This document shows, piece by piece, positions 43,567 to 53,142 of a stretch of DNA of 62,025 nucleotides. This DNA is from RGIG4576 sp964536025 (GTDB lineage: Bacteria; Bacteroidota; Bacteroidia; Bacteroidales; Muribaculaceae): the NCBI GenBank assembly GCA_964536025.1, contig CAZHXA010000010.1, forward strand, positions 1 through 62,025, read 5' to 3'. Under the pieces are notes generated by a model, which was given only the letters and a program-made list of their open reading frames with translations, searched no databases and was not told where the DNA came from. The position numbers and the translations under genes are program-made. Numbering within the stretch: position 1 is the stretch's first letter; each line of letters begins with the position of its first letter.

Positions 43567-45135
43567 ATGGAAAACGATAAGATAGATTTGAGAAAACATA
43601 TTGTTGTTTTGAAACAAGGTTGGATAGGTGGTGTAATATCATTTGTTGTAGTGCTTGCTGTTGTACTATCATATTGTGCTGTAAAAATGCCGGTGTATAA
43701 TTCTTCGGCAATGATGTTAATTGAAGATGAAAAAGATAATGCTGCTCGTTCTATGTCAGGTGGTGTGTCAAGCTTGATGCGTTCTTTTTCTATTGGCGGT
43801 TTTGGAAGTTCATCAGTTGATAATGAATTGGTGATAGTGAAGTCCAATGCGTTGAAAAAAGCAGTTTCTTCAAGATTGGGCTTAAATAGAACTTATATAG
43901 AAAAAAAAGGATTAAAAAAAGAAATATTATATAAGAAAACTCCTGTATGTGTGGAAGCTCATAATTCATTGTTTGATACTTTGCAGGTCTCTTTGAAAAT
44001 GAGAATAAAGATAAGTGATGATAAAGTCGATGTCTCGGTAACAGAAGGGTTCTTTAATAGTAGCTTGTCTTCGTTAAAAGGAGCCACTCTACCTTGTTCT
44101 GTTGAAACTCCTTATGGCGTGTTTAGATTGTTGAAAACTGAGGACTATGTGCCGGGAATGAAAAAGACTATAGACGTTATCATTTCCGGAGACGATTTGG
44201 TTGCTGCAAATATGGATGAAAAAGTACTGAATGTTGATTATAGAAATAAAAAGGCTGATATAATTGAGCTTAATATAACCGATGTGAGTAAGGAGCGCGG
44301 TTGCGATATCTTAAATTCATTGATGGCGTTATATAATGAAAGAAGAAAAGGTAGACGAAATGAAACAGCTGAAACTGATATAAAGTTTTTAGATGAGCGT
44401 ATTTCTCAATTAGGTAATCAGTTATCGTCAGTTGAAGGGAAAGTTGCATCGTTTAAAAGTGAAAAGAATTTGGTTAGTATAGAAACAGAAGCATCGTTAT
44501 TGATACATCAGGATAAAAAAACTGATGAAGAACTTTTGCTAATGAAGATTCAGCGTTCGATGCTTGAAGATATATTAAAGCAATTGAATAATCCGGAAAA
44601 AAAATATGCGTTAATACCTATGGCGGAAACATTGGGTGATGGTGGAGCTGCAGTGGTTATAGAGAATTATAATACATTAATTTTGAAACGTTTGACAGTT
44701 ATACAATCTGCTAAGACTGACAATATTGTATTGAAGACTCTTACTGACCAAATCGATGCTTTGAGAGAAACTGTTATTGAAAATGTAAATAGAACGTTGG
44801 ATAATTTACAAATTAAATATGCAAGTGCATTAAAGGAAAATAATAAATATAAAGGACGCTTGAATGTTTTACCTAAATATGAGCAAGAATATATTGATTT
44901 AATGCGTGATAGAGAATTAAAAAATGCATTATATATGTTTTTGCTTGAAAAACGAGAGAGTGCTATGCTGAAGGTAAATAATAATCAAGAACTTGGATTC
45001 GTTTTTGAACCTGCTTATTCAGCAATAAAACCGGATAGAAGTAAATTGTATTTGATTCTTGGTTGTGGAACTATTTTAGCAATATTGTTTGGTTGCACTA
45101 TTGCTTACGCATTAGGTAAGCGTAAAACATGTTGA
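43567..45135 (+). CDS. Wzz/GumC-type chain-length determinant
   Basis: A polysaccharide co-polymerase of 522 residues. An N-terminal helix (about 24-44) and a C-terminal helix (about 493-513) flank a large periplasmic domain with coiled coils (about 250-310 and 370-440). The segment MPVYNSSAMMLIEDE is typical of Wzz domains. It ends shortly after the second helix, so it has no attached BY-kinase domain, and none is encoded nearby. It starts 2 nt after the polymerase stop. Confidence 0.88.
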   Translation: MENDKIDLRKHIVVLKQGWIGGVISFVVVLAVVLSYCAVKMPVYNSSAMMLIEDEKDNAARSMSGGVSSLMRSFSIGGFGSSSVDNELVIVKSNALKKAVSSRLGLNRTYIEKKGLKKEILYKKTPVCVEAHNSLFDTLQVSLKMRIKISDDKVDVSVTEGFFNSSLSSLKGATLPCSVETPYGVFRLLKTEDYVPGMKKTIDVIISGDDLVAANMDEKVLNVDYRNKKADIIELNITDVSKERGCDILNSLMALYNERRKGRRNETAETDIKFLDERISQLGNQLSSVEGKVASFKSEKNLVSIETEASLLIHQDKKTDEELLLMKIQRSMLEDILKQLNNPEKKYALIPMAETLGDGGAAVVIENYNTLILKRLTVIQSAKTDNIVLKTLTDQIDALRETVIENVNRTLDNLQIKYASALKENNKYKGRLNVLPKYEQEYIDLMRDRELKNALYMFLLEKRESAMLKVNNNQELGFVFEPAYSAIKPDRSKLYLILGCGTILAILFGCTIAYALGKRKTC

Positions 45136-45395
45136 GCGTTTTAGAATATCCTAAGGCGTAAAATATAAATATGAAAGTTTTCCAATAAAATAAGCATATA
45201 TAACAGATGTCGTTTTGTGAAGAAATGAGATTGTTTTATAAAGAAGGAATATACAAGCATAAAGGTTGATGACTTATTGATTTATTTATGATATTATGTG
45301 CGTTACTGAACTAAATACAAATTTGTTTTGTGCTTATTGAGGGAATATAAAAGTTTCGTAGAAAAATATTAAGTTAATATAGAGTGAAAAACAAT
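45136..45395. other. 260-bp gap in the polysaccharide locus
   Basis: No gene, promoter or terminator was recognised here. The stretch is very AT-rich; a short palindrome ACAAATTTGT lies at about 45317-45326. Confidence 0.4.
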
Positions 45396-46511
45396 ATGAG
45401 TGAATCTAATGTATTATATTTGGTAACTGAAGATAGTTCTGGCATGCGTCCTTATGCTGCAACTATATTGAAGTCTGTGTTTAATGAAAAATCATGGGCT
45501 GTGATTGTTGTGAGAGATAAAATATCAAGAAACTCATATTCTTTTTTACCGCAACAGAATGTAATATTCGTAGATTATCCAAAAGGGAAAGGCTATCGTT
45601 TGTTTTGGCATCTTTATCCACAAAAACTTGTAAGTGAAATAAAAAAAGTAATAAAAGAACATAAAATAGAACTTGTTCATGCTCTAACTCCTGAAATTTC
45701 TTTAGCTTATGTGAAAAACTATTTATTTCAAGGTGTTAAAATGCTATATACAGTGCATGATGCAATAAGTCATGACGTGAAGTATGAATCTGTTATTGAC
45801 CGATTAAAGGATAAATTATTGGTCAAGATTCCTAATAGAATAATGGTTGAAAGTGCAAAATATCTTGTAACTAACAGTAAACCTCAAACAGACTATTTGC
45901 AATCGGTATTCCCTGAAAAAACTGTGTTTTACACGCCATTTCCTACACTTGTGAACGATTCTATAAAAAGTGGGAATAATGTAGTTGATGAACTCAAAAA
46001 TGAGAGCGATTACATTCTGTTTTTTGGCAGTGTGAATTATTATAAAGGAGTTCATTTGCTATACAATATGTATTGTAAGCATAAAGAAACTTTTGGTAAT
46101 AGAAAATTGGTAATTGCCGGTGCCGGATTTGATTATTATGAACCTATTTATTTAAATGATGTAATTCGTATAAATAGGTATATTGACGATTCTGAAATTC
46201 GTTATTTGTTTGAAAATGCTTCAGTGGTTGTATATCCTTATATCTCTGCAACACAAAGTGGAGTGTTGTCGATTGCTACTTATTTTGGTAAAAAGATTTT
46301 ATTGTCTAAAATCCCATTTTTTATGACTGAGGCAAAAAAGAACTCCGCAGTATTGTTTGCTGATGTGACAAATGAAAATGATTTTTTACAAAGTCTTCAA
46401 GAATTGCTGAATAGAGAAAGTGAAAGCTTTGAAATTTATGAAAATATTTATAATGATAAATCTTTAAAGTCAAGTATCGAAAATGTTCAACGCATTGTTA
46501 TGAAATCTTGA
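45396..46511 (+). CDS. GT4 family glycosyltransferase
   Basis: A GT-B fold, retaining-type transferase of 371 residues. The ATG at 45396 (MSESNVLYLV) is preferred over a GTG 12 bp earlier. The C-terminal half shows DYILFFGSVNYYKGVHLL and the donor-site region SVVVYPYISATQSGVLSIA. The usual EX7E motif is degenerate (ATQSGVLS), so activity is not certain. Probably cytosolic or peripheral at the inner membrane, adding a sugar to the lipid-linked repeat unit. Confidence 0.85.
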   Translation: MSESNVLYLVTEDSSGMRPYAATILKSVFNEKSWAVIVVRDKISRNSYSFLPQQNVIFVDYPKGKGYRLFWHLYPQKLVSEIKKVIKEHKIELVHALTPEISLAYVKNYLFQGVKMLYTVHDAISHDVKYESVIDRLKDKLLVKIPNRIMVESAKYLVTNSKPQTDYLQSVFPEKTVFYTPFPTLVNDSIKSGNNVVDELKNESDYILFFGSVNYYKGVHLLYNMYCKHKETFGNRKLVIAGAGFDYYEPIYLNDVIRINRYIDDSEIRYLFENASVVVYPYISATQSGVLSIATYFGKKILLSKIPFFMTEAKKNSAVLFADVTNENDFLQSLQELLNRESESFEIYENIYNDKSLKSSIENVQRIVMKS

Positions 46512-46542
46512 TAGATATTTTTCAAAAGTTTAATGATGAGAA

Positions 46543-47733
46543 ATGATGGCTAAGAATATTCTGATAGTAAATAAGTTTTATTATGCACGTGGCGGAGATT
46601 GCGTGTGTACTCTTAACCTTGAGACCTTATTGAAGTTTAAGGGGTATAATGTTGCTGTCTATGCGATGAAGTATCCGGAGAATTTGCCAAGTGAGTGGTC
46701 GGACTATTTTGCAAGTGAAGTGAATTTTTCCGGTGGAATAGGTAATAAAATTGCAGCCGCGAAGAGATTGCTAGGCTATGGTGATGTGAAAAAATCATTT
46801 AAGAAACTTTTGAACGAATTTCGTCCCGATGTTGTGCATTTGCAAAACATTCATAGCTATTTGTCTCCTATCTTGGCAAAAATGGCTAAAGAATTTGGAT
46901 GTCGTGTGATTTGGACGTTACATGATTATAAATTATTATGTCCTTCTTATGCTTGCTTACGTAATGCTTCTCCATGCGAATTATGCTTTACCGATAAAAG
47001 TCAGGTATTGAAAAATCGATGTATGAAAGGCAGTTTTGTAGCAAGTTTGTTAGCTTATTTGGAGGCTTTGAAATGGAACCGTAAGTGGATAGAACGCTAT
47101 GTGGATACATTTATATGTCCGAGTGAATTTATGGCTAAAAAGATGATGCAAGGCGGTTTCGATAAACATAAAATAAAGGTTGTATGTAATTTTATCGACC
47201 CTGTGAAACTTGGCGTGTTAAAAAATTGCGAAACCGATGCTCGAGAGCCATATTATTTATATCTTGGTCGACTTTCTGACGAAAAAGGCGTTAAATCCAT
47301 GCTTGAAGCGGCAATTACTTTGCCTTACAAGCTAAAGGTTGCCGGAGGAGGTCCTTTATATGACGATTTAAAAGCCAAATATGATGGAAAAAATATTGAG
47401 TTTTTAGGACATCAAAATGCTACTCAAGTCAGTAGTCTGCTTTCAAAGGCTATGTTTACAATTGTGCCTTCTGAATGTTACGAGAATAATCCTTTAAGCT
47501 TAATCGAATCTCTTTGTGCCGGAACTCCGGTGCTTGGTGCCAATATCGGAGGTATTCCGGAATTGATTAATAATGAAGAGACCGGATTAATCTTTGAGTC
47601 TGGTAATAAAGAGCAAATGAAAGAGTGTGTTACCAAAGCTTTCGGCATGAAGTGGAACCACAATGCGATTAAGGAGCAATCGATTCGAAGATTTTCTTCG
47701 GAATCATATCTTGGTAAAATTTATTTAAATTAA
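46543..47733 (+). CDS. GT4 family glycosyltransferase
   Basis: A GT-B transferase of 396 residues. The N-terminal half has KFYYARGGDCVCTLNLE, the acceptor-side loop seen in capsule glycosyltransferases, and a CPSYACLR...CELC cysteine cluster. The C-terminal half carries YLGRLSDEKGV and PSECYENNPLSLIESLCAGTP with a good EX7E. ATGs at 46543 and 46546 are both possible starts. It lies 31 bp after the previous glycosyltransferase. Confidence 0.92.
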   Translation: MMAKNILIVNKFYYARGGDCVCTLNLETLLKFKGYNVAVYAMKYPENLPSEWSDYFASEVNFSGGIGNKIAAAKRLLGYGDVKKSFKKLLNEFRPDVVHLQNIHSYLSPILAKMAKEFGCRVIWTLHDYKLLCPSYACLRNASPCELCFTDKSQVLKNRCMKGSFVASLLAYLEALKWNRKWIERYVDTFICPSEFMAKKMMQGGFDKHKIKVVCNFIDPVKLGVLKNCETDAREPYYLYLGRLSDEKGVKSMLEAAITLPYKLKVAGGGPLYDDLKAKYDGKNIEFLGHQNATQVSSLLSKAMFTIVPSECYENNPLSLIESLCAGTPVLGANIGGIPELINNEETGLIFESGNKEQMKECVTKAFGMKWNHNAIKEQSIRRFSSESYLGKIYLN

Positions 47734-47786
47734 GTTGAGATAGGTTAAGGATTGCTGTAAGTGAAATAATTTTCTTAAATATGGTT

Positions 47787-47794
47787 TATCTTTG
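47787..47794 (+). promoter_or_regulatory. internal -7 box before the radical SAM gene
   Basis: TATCTTTG matches the consensus, 34 bp before the ATG at 47829. No clear -33 box. It would give the radical SAM and last GT4 genes their own transcript. Confidence 0.45.
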
Positions 47795-47828
47795 TGTAAT
47801 TGTTAAAAAATGAAAACTCAAATAAGTA

Positions 47829-48836
47829 ATGAAGAATATAGTTCAAGGTAGTTTGATTACAACATTTCGTTGTAATGCAAAGTGTAATATGTGTAATATC
47901 TGGAAGTGTCCCACCAAGATGGAAGAAGAAATAGATCCGTCTTATTATGAAAAACTTCCTGCAGGTCTTAGAATAAATATAACCGGAGGCGAGGCTACGA
48001 TAAGAAAAGATATAGATAAAATATTTGAAATTCTATATCCTAAATCGGTGTTGCTTGAATTGAGTACCAATGGTTATAATACCGAGAAAATCGTTGAGTT
48101 GGCTAATAAATACCCAAATATCTTGATTCGCGTCAGTGTAGAAGGTTTACCAAAAATCAATGATTCAAAACGTGGTCTTGTGAATGGTTTTGACCATGCT
48201 TTGCGAACTATGCTTGAATTAAAGAAAACCAAGTGTAAAAACATAGGTTTTTCTGTGGTTATCTCGCCTGATAACTATAAAGATTTGGTTCATTTATATG
48301 AGTTGTGTGTTGCATTGGATGTAGAATTGGGTAATTCTGCAGTGCATAATTCATGGTATTTCCACAAAGAAGATAACGAAATTGTGAGCGAGGGAGCTCT
48401 TGAACAACATGAATTGTTTGTTAAGTCTTTGCTTACTTCAAAACGTCGTAGATTGAAAGATAGATTGAAAGATTACGGTCGTGCTTATTTCAATCGTTCT
48501 ATCCATCGCCGTTTGAGAGGTGATGAGAGCGGTTATCGTCCTGCTTGCGGTGCTTTGTCCGATTTCTTCTTTATTGACCCATGGGGAAATGTGTCGCCAT
48601 GTAACGGTTCTCAAGAAGAGTGGGTTATAGGAAACATAAAGGAACAGTCTTTTGAAGAAATAATGGCTTCCGACAAAGCTAAAGAGGCTATGGAGAAAGT
48701 GAAAAATTGTAAGAGAGACTGTACGTTTATTGTAACAGAGCGTCATGATATGGTTCGTCGCCCATGGATTCCTATAAAGTGGATTTTGAAGAACAAGTGG
48801 CGTATTTATAAAGGAAAGAGCCTTTGCTGGGATTAA
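47829..48836 (+). CDS. radical SAM/SPASM protein of the polysaccharide locus
   Basis: A 4Fe-4S radical SAM enzyme of 335 residues. The cluster cysteines are C15, C19 and C22 in FRCNAKCNMC, followed by ITGGEAT (the GGE motif). A C-terminal SPASM-like region has cysteines at about 240, 258 and a final C-x3-C near 294-298, suggesting one auxiliary cluster. Such enzymes modify peptides or sugars by radical chemistry. Here it sits between glycosyltransferases, so sugar or lipid-linked glycan tailoring is the first guess. Substrate unknown. Confidence 0.88.
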   Translation: MKNIVQGSLITTFRCNAKCNMCNIWKCPTKMEEEIDPSYYEKLPAGLRINITGGEATIRKDIDKIFEILYPKSVLLELSTNGYNTEKIVELANKYPNILIRVSVEGLPKINDSKRGLVNGFDHALRTMLELKKTKCKNIGFSVVISPDNYKDLVHLYELCVALDVELGNSAVHNSWYFHKEDNEIVSEGALEQHELFVKSLLTSKRRRLKDRLKDYGRAYFNRSIHRRLRGDESGYRPACGALSDFFFIDPWGNVSPCNGSQEEWVIGNIKEQSFEEIMASDKAKEAMEKVKNCKRDCTFIVTERHDMVRRPWIPIKWILKNKWRIYKGKSLCWD

Positions 48837-48865
48837 TCAAGTTCATTTCTTCGAGTAATATCGAA

Positions 48866-49942
48866 ATGAAAAAAATTGCTGTAATAGGATTACGCGGATT
48901 CCCGGGTGTGCAAGGTGGAGTAGAGGTGCATTGTGAAAATTTGTATCCTTTGTTCAGTGATGATACGCTTGTTACTGTGTATCGTCGCATACCGTACATA
49001 ACTTCTTATTCCGATAAGAAATATCACAACATATCATTCCGAGATCTTCCTTCAACTCGCATAAAAGGTTTTGAAGCCATGTTTCACACCTTTTTGAGTT
49101 GTTGCAGTGTTATAAAAAACAATCCCGATGCAGTGCATATACACAACATCGGTCCTGGTATGTTTACGCCCTTGTTGAAGCTCTTCGGGCAAAGAGTGTG
49201 CGTAACCTATCACAGCCCTAATTATGAGCATAAGAAGTGGGGCTTTTTTGCAAAAAAAATATTGAAGTTGAGCGAATGGTTGTCATTAAGATTTGCCGAC
49301 GATGTAATATTTGTAAATAAGTTTCAAATGGAAAAAGTGGGTGGAGTTTGCAAAGGAGAAAAACACTATTTGCCTAACGGGATGAAGAAAGTTACTTGTA
49401 GCCAATCTACCGACTTTTTGCAAAAAAATGGCATAATTCTGGGTGAATATGTCCTTGCAGTGGGGCGAATCACGCAAGAAAAAGGTTTTGACGTATTGAT
49501 AAAGGCTGTTTCTGCTTCGCCTGAGGTGAAACAACTTGTGATAGCAGGAGCATGCGACCACGATAGCGAATATTTCAATTTGTTAAAAGCGTTGGATGTT
49601 GACAATAAGGTCGTCTTTACAGGGTTTACAACAGGAGAGGACTTGCGTCAACTCTATTCTCATGCATCGTTGTTTGTATTGTCCTCATTTAATGAAGGTT
49701 TTCCCTTGGTTCTTCTCGAAGCTATGGGATATGGATTACCCCTTTTGGTGAGTGATATTCCTGCAACTCATTTGTTGCCGTTGCCTGCCGATGCCTATGT
49801 ACCTGTGGGCGATGTAAATGAATTTGCCACAGCATTAAAAAGAAAAACATTGTCGCACGAAGGCAAACGAGAATATGATTTAACCGAGTTTGACTGGGAC
49901 GCAATTGCCAAGAAAACCGAATCAATTCTATTAAGAAAGTAA
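48866..49942 (+). CDS. GT4 glycosyltransferase with DUF1972-type N-terminus
   Basis: A 358-residue GT-B transferase. The start at 48866 gives MKKIAVIGLRGFPGVQGGVE, the DUF1972 N-terminal signature of rhamnosyl- and related transferases; the frame continues upstream into the previous gene without a likely start. The C-terminal half has YVLAVGRITQEKGFD and SSFNEGFPLVLLEAMGYGLP with EX7E. It is the last gene of the locus and is followed by a strong terminator. Confidence 0.92.
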   Translation: MKKIAVIGLRGFPGVQGGVEVHCENLYPLFSDDTLVTVYRRIPYITSYSDKKYHNISFRDLPSTRIKGFEAMFHTFLSCCSVIKNNPDAVHIHNIGPGMFTPLLKLFGQRVCVTYHSPNYEHKKWGFFAKKILKLSEWLSLRFADDVIFVNKFQMEKVGGVCKGEKHYLPNGMKKVTCSQSTDFLQKNGIILGEYVLAVGRITQEKGFDVLIKAVSASPEVKQLVIAGACDHDSEYFNLLKALDVDNKVVFTGFTTGEDLRQLYSHASLFVLSSFNEGFPLVLLEAMGYGLPLLVSDIPATHLLPLPADAYVPVGDVNEFATALKRKTLSHEGKREYDLTEFDWDAIAKKTESILLRK

Positions 49943-50001
49943 TTTTTCTGATAATATTGAATATCTTCTATCCTGATATTTTACTTATCGGTAAAGACAT
50001 A

Positions 50002-50038
50002 AAAAAACTCGATATACATTGTGTATATCGAGTTTTTT
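50002..50038. terminator. bidirectional terminator closing the polysaccharide locus
   Basis: A 17-bp perfect stem from AAAAAACTCGATATACA has a 3-nt loop and a T run on both strands, between the last GT4 gene and the convergent TPR lipoprotein gene. Confidence 0.92.
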
Positions 50039-50054
50039 ATGTTATGTGAATTTA

Positions 50055-51743
50055 TTATAGTACGTTTGAAAGATTGAATTTAGAGAATTCTTTATCATTC
50101 AAAGCACGAGTTGCAAAGTTGCTATCCAATTTAACTGCTTGGCGTAGGTTAGAAGTAACCATTTGTTCGTTATTGGTTCTTGCACCAACGATAGCCATCA
50201 AATAGTAAGTAGTAGCGTCAGGATTTTCGATTGAAGCAAGAGCAGTTTTAGCAGCGTTGTAATCTTTCTTCAAGATGCAAGCAAGAGCAGCGTTGTTGCT
50301 ACTTGTTCCGTTCATTGCGTTCTTAGCAGCGTTTACATCACCCTTGTTGATGTAGTAAACACCAAGAGCACTATTAAGTTCTTTCACGCCTGCTGCATTA
50401 CCGAATTTTTCGTTAGCTTTTTCATAATCCTTATTAAGAAGAGAAATCAAACCTAAGTTCATTTGCACTTCTTTGCTTTCCGGTTTTAAGCTTGCAGCTT
50501 TGTCGAAGTTACGTTTAGCAGCATCGTAGTCGCCATCGATATATTGACACATACCCAAGTTGTTGAATGGGCGATAATCGTTAGGATAGATGCTTGCAGC
50601 GGTTGAATAGATTTCAGCACGTTTGTTGTTATCATCGGTTAGAGTAGCAGCATAAAGAAGTTCTTCGATAGTCAAGCTTTGAGGATTGCTTGCGTATACT
50701 TCTTGTATTTCGCTGTCGCTTTTACCGATAACTTCGATTGTAGCAGATAGGCGAGAGTAACGAAGTTGAGGAAGGATTTGTTGTGCAAGTTGGTCAAATA
50801 CTGAAGAAAGGTTACGGATTTCGCGTTCACGTTCTTCAGGATCTTTGTACATAGAAAGCACGCTTAGGATAAGTTCTTTATCTTGAATATTGCTTTCAGA
50901 AACAAGTTTCTTGAAGCCTTCCCAGTCTTGAGCAGTGAAATCTGATGTCAAGTTGCCATAGTTTTCGATGTCGTTTTGCTTAAGAGCTTTGTCAAGATAT
51001 TTTTTAGTATTTTTCTCACGTCCTTCAGCTATGCGTGTGTTAAGTTTTACACCACCATCAGGAGAAGCGTAAGAAGAAATGTTGATTTCTTTGATTTCGC
51101 GACGAGCATCTTCATTAGCTTCCTTAACAGCACCGTTGAATTCCTTCATTGCTGCAGTGTTGATTTGGTTTGCACGCACGTTGGTTTGGTTGATAAGGAA
51201 CATGATGTCTGCTTCGATTTTTTCTTCGATAACCTTTTGGAAATCGTCGGTAGCAACAGCCGGTTGAACAGTTGCAACGTTAGCAAGAGTTGCAGTAGCT
51301 ATTACGCCTTCAGCCACTTTAACGCGAGGCAAAACATAAGTTTTGTTACCTTGTTTTACGTTGAAGTCAAGCCAAAGGTTACTTTTAATCATTTCAGGTT
51401 CATAAACGTAGCTTACAGGAAGAGTAACTGTAGCACCCGATTCGTAAGGAACCACTTGGTTGTTACCTCTCACTTTTTCTCCTTGAAGAAGAAGAGGTGC
51501 ACCTGCTGCTTCTTTGTCACCGTAAACCAAGTACGGAGTAATAGTTACTTCAGCATTTTTTTGGAAATACTTTGCAGGGATTTGTCCTGTGATAGTTGCA
51601 GGAACCATAGAACCTTCCACTTCAAGTGGAGAAGGGTTCACATTGAAGTTGTCGCTGCTTAATTGGGTAAGTTGCTTGCTACAGCTTGTTCCCAAGATAA
51701 GAGTTGCGCAAAATGATAATGCGATAAAAACCTTTTTGTTCAT
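50055..51743 (-). CDS. lipoprotein with OmpA-like module and TPR repeats
   Basis: A predicted outer-membrane lipoprotein of 562 residues with lipobox LGTSC (C21). An N-terminal beta-rich region (about 40-150) precedes an OmpA-like module (about 175-340) with YASPDGG at 225-231, DWEGF at 273-277 and LPQLRYSRL at 324-332. TPR-like repeats fill about 370-520. The OmpA-like module is also recognisable in the fimbrial DUF3575 protein at 60689. It probably helps organise the outer membrane or bind peptidoglycan. It has its own promoter. Confidence 0.82.
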   Translation of the reverse strand: MNKKVFIALSFCATLILGTSCSKQLTQLSSDNFNVNPSPLEVEGSMVPATITGQIPAKYFQKNAEVTITPYLVYGDKEAAGAPLLLQGEKVRGNNQVVPYESGATVTLPVSYVYEPEMIKSNLWLDFNVKQGNKTYVLPRVKVAEGVIATATLANVATVQPAVATDDFQKVIEEKIEADIMFLINQTNVRANQINTAAMKEFNGAVKEANEDARREIKEINISSYASPDGGVKLNTRIAEGREKNTKKYLDKALKQNDIENYGNLTSDFTAQDWEGFKKLVSESNIQDKELILSVLSMYKDPEEREREIRNLSSVFDQLAQQILPQLRYSRLSATIEVIGKSDSEIQEVYASNPQSLTIEELLYAATLTDDNNKRAEIYSTAASIYPNDYRPFNNLGMCQYIDGDYDAAKRNFDKAASLKPESKEVQMNLGLISLLNKDYEKANEKFGNAAGVKELNSALGVYYINKGDVNAAKNAMNGTSSNNAALACILKKDYNAAKTALASIENPDATTYYLMAIVGARTNNEQMVTSNLRQAVKLDSNFATRALNDKEFSKFNLSNVL

Positions 51744-51811
51744 TTCTGTTATATTTATTAAAATTTTTGTGCTTATATTATGGTGTAAACACTATGTCAC
51801 CTATAATGGTG

Positions 51812-51819
51812 CAAAGATA
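51812..51819 (-). promoter_or_regulatory. -7 box of the TPR lipoprotein gene
   Basis: Minus-strand TATCTTTG, 69 bp before the start codon. No clear TTG at the -33 position. Confidence 0.5.
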
Positions 51820-51946
51820 TTGTTTAATTGTTAAATCCTATCATTGTTTAACATTTTTTTGCTACCAAAAGAGCTTAATTCCGTCTTGTTTGTTTATTTA
51901 GTCATAAAATCGAACCTTTGACACATTGACCAGGTGTATTAATGTT

Positions 51947-51977
51947 TTGGAGAATCTGGCTTTTTGTAGTAACTTTG
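51947..51977 (+). promoter_or_regulatory. promoter of ychF
   Basis: TTG (51947-51949, within TTTTG) and TAACTTTG (51970-51977) with a 20-bp spacer, 49 bp before the ychF start. The region between this and the divergent box at 51812 shows nothing else recognisable. Confidence 0.7.
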
Positions 51978-52026
51978 CATGACTTAATATGTATTGATTA
52001 ATAAAGAAAAAACAAGATAAAAAATT

Positions 52027-53130
52027 ATGGCACTTCAATGTGGTATCGTGGGACTTCCCAATGTAGGCAAGTCAACGTTGTTTAACTGTTTGTCGAATGC
52101 AAAGGCTCAATCGGCAAATTTCCCGTTTTGTACTATTGAACCTAATGTGGGCGTAATCACCGTTCCCGACGAACGTTTAAATAAGTTGGCTGAACTTATT
52201 CATCCGCAAAAAATCGTACCTACCACAGTGGAAATCGTTGATATTGCAGGTCTTGTGAAAGGTGCATCCAAGGGCGAAGGTCTTGGTAATAAATTCCTTG
52301 CAAATATTCGCGAAACCGATGCCATAATTCATGTGCTTCGTTGTTTCGATGATGATAACATCACTCACGTCGATGGCTCTGTCGATCCGGTGAGAGATAA
52401 AGAAATCATCGATTATGAATTGCAACTTAAAGATTTGGAAACTGTTGAAGCTCGCATCTCAAAAGTTCAAAAACAAGCTCAAACAGGTGGCGACAAAAAT
52501 GCAAAATTGGCTTATGGCGTGCTCGTTCGCGTTAAAGAGGCTCTTGACCAAGGAAAATCGGCACGCACCCTTGAATTTGAGTCTAAGGATGAGCAAAAAT
52601 GTTTCCGTGAATTGTTCTTGCTTACCGCAAAACCGGTGCTTTACGTTTGTAATGTCGATGAAAACAGTGCCGTGAACGGTAACAAATATGTTGAGCAGGT
52701 TCGTGAAGCTGTTAAGGACGAAGGTGCTGAAATCTTGATTCTTGCGGCTAAGACCGAAAGCGAAATAGCTGAATTTGAGACTTACGAAGAACGCCAAATG
52801 TTCCTTGATGAAATGGGATTGAAGGAATCGGGCGTAAATCGCTTGATTCGTGCCGCTTATAGCTTGCTCGACCTTGAGACATTCCTCACCGCAGGAGTGC
52901 AAGAAGTGCGTGCTTGGACCTATCGCAAGGGTAGCAAGGCTCCGCAATGTGCCGGAGTCATTCACACCGACTTTGAGAAAGGTTTCATTCGTGCCGAAGT
53001 AATCAAATACGACGATTTTGTGGCTTTAGGAAGCGAAGCGGCTGTAAAAGAAGCCGGCAAAATGAATGTGGAAGGCAAGGAATATGTCGTTCAAGACGGC
53101 GACATCATGCACTTCCGTTTCAATGTGTAA
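52027..53130 (+). CDS. ychF: redox-regulated ATPase/GTPase YchF
   Basis: An Obg-family P-loop protein that binds ATP in preference to GTP and associates with ribosomes. The 367 residues contain the P-loop GLPNVGKST (8-16), the switch segment DIAGLVKGASKGEGLGNKFL, and a C-terminal TGS domain (about 280-365). Length and motifs are normal. It is followed after 12 bp by an MscS-type channel gene, with no known functional link. Confidence 0.97.
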   Translation: MALQCGIVGLPNVGKSTLFNCLSNAKAQSANFPFCTIEPNVGVITVPDERLNKLAELIHPQKIVPTTVEIVDIAGLVKGASKGEGLGNKFLANIRETDAIIHVLRCFDDDNITHVDGSVDPVRDKEIIDYELQLKDLETVEARISKVQKQAQTGGDKNAKLAYGVLVRVKEALDQGKSARTLEFESKDEQKCFRELFLLTAKPVLYVCNVDENSAVNGNKYVEQVREAVKDEGAEILILAAKTESEIAEFETYEERQMFLDEMGLKESGVNRLIRAAYSLLDLETFLTAGVQEVRAWTYRKGSKAPQCAGVIHTDFEKGFIRAEVIKYDDFVALGSEAAVKEAGKMNVEGKEYVVQDGDIMHFRFNV

Positions 53131-53142
53131 AAAACAATCTTT

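Noticed and set aside
47810..47851. The small frame before the radical SAM gene as a RiPP precursor peptide
   Set aside because: Only 13 residues, no leader/core features or Cys-rich core, and it overlaps the enzyme start; a regulatory frame or chance is more likely.
50976..51662. A 228-codon plus-strand frame opposite the TPR lipoprotein
   Set aside because: Composition is that of an antisense shadow (Phe/Ser/Cys-rich), with no promoter and full overlap with a supported gene.
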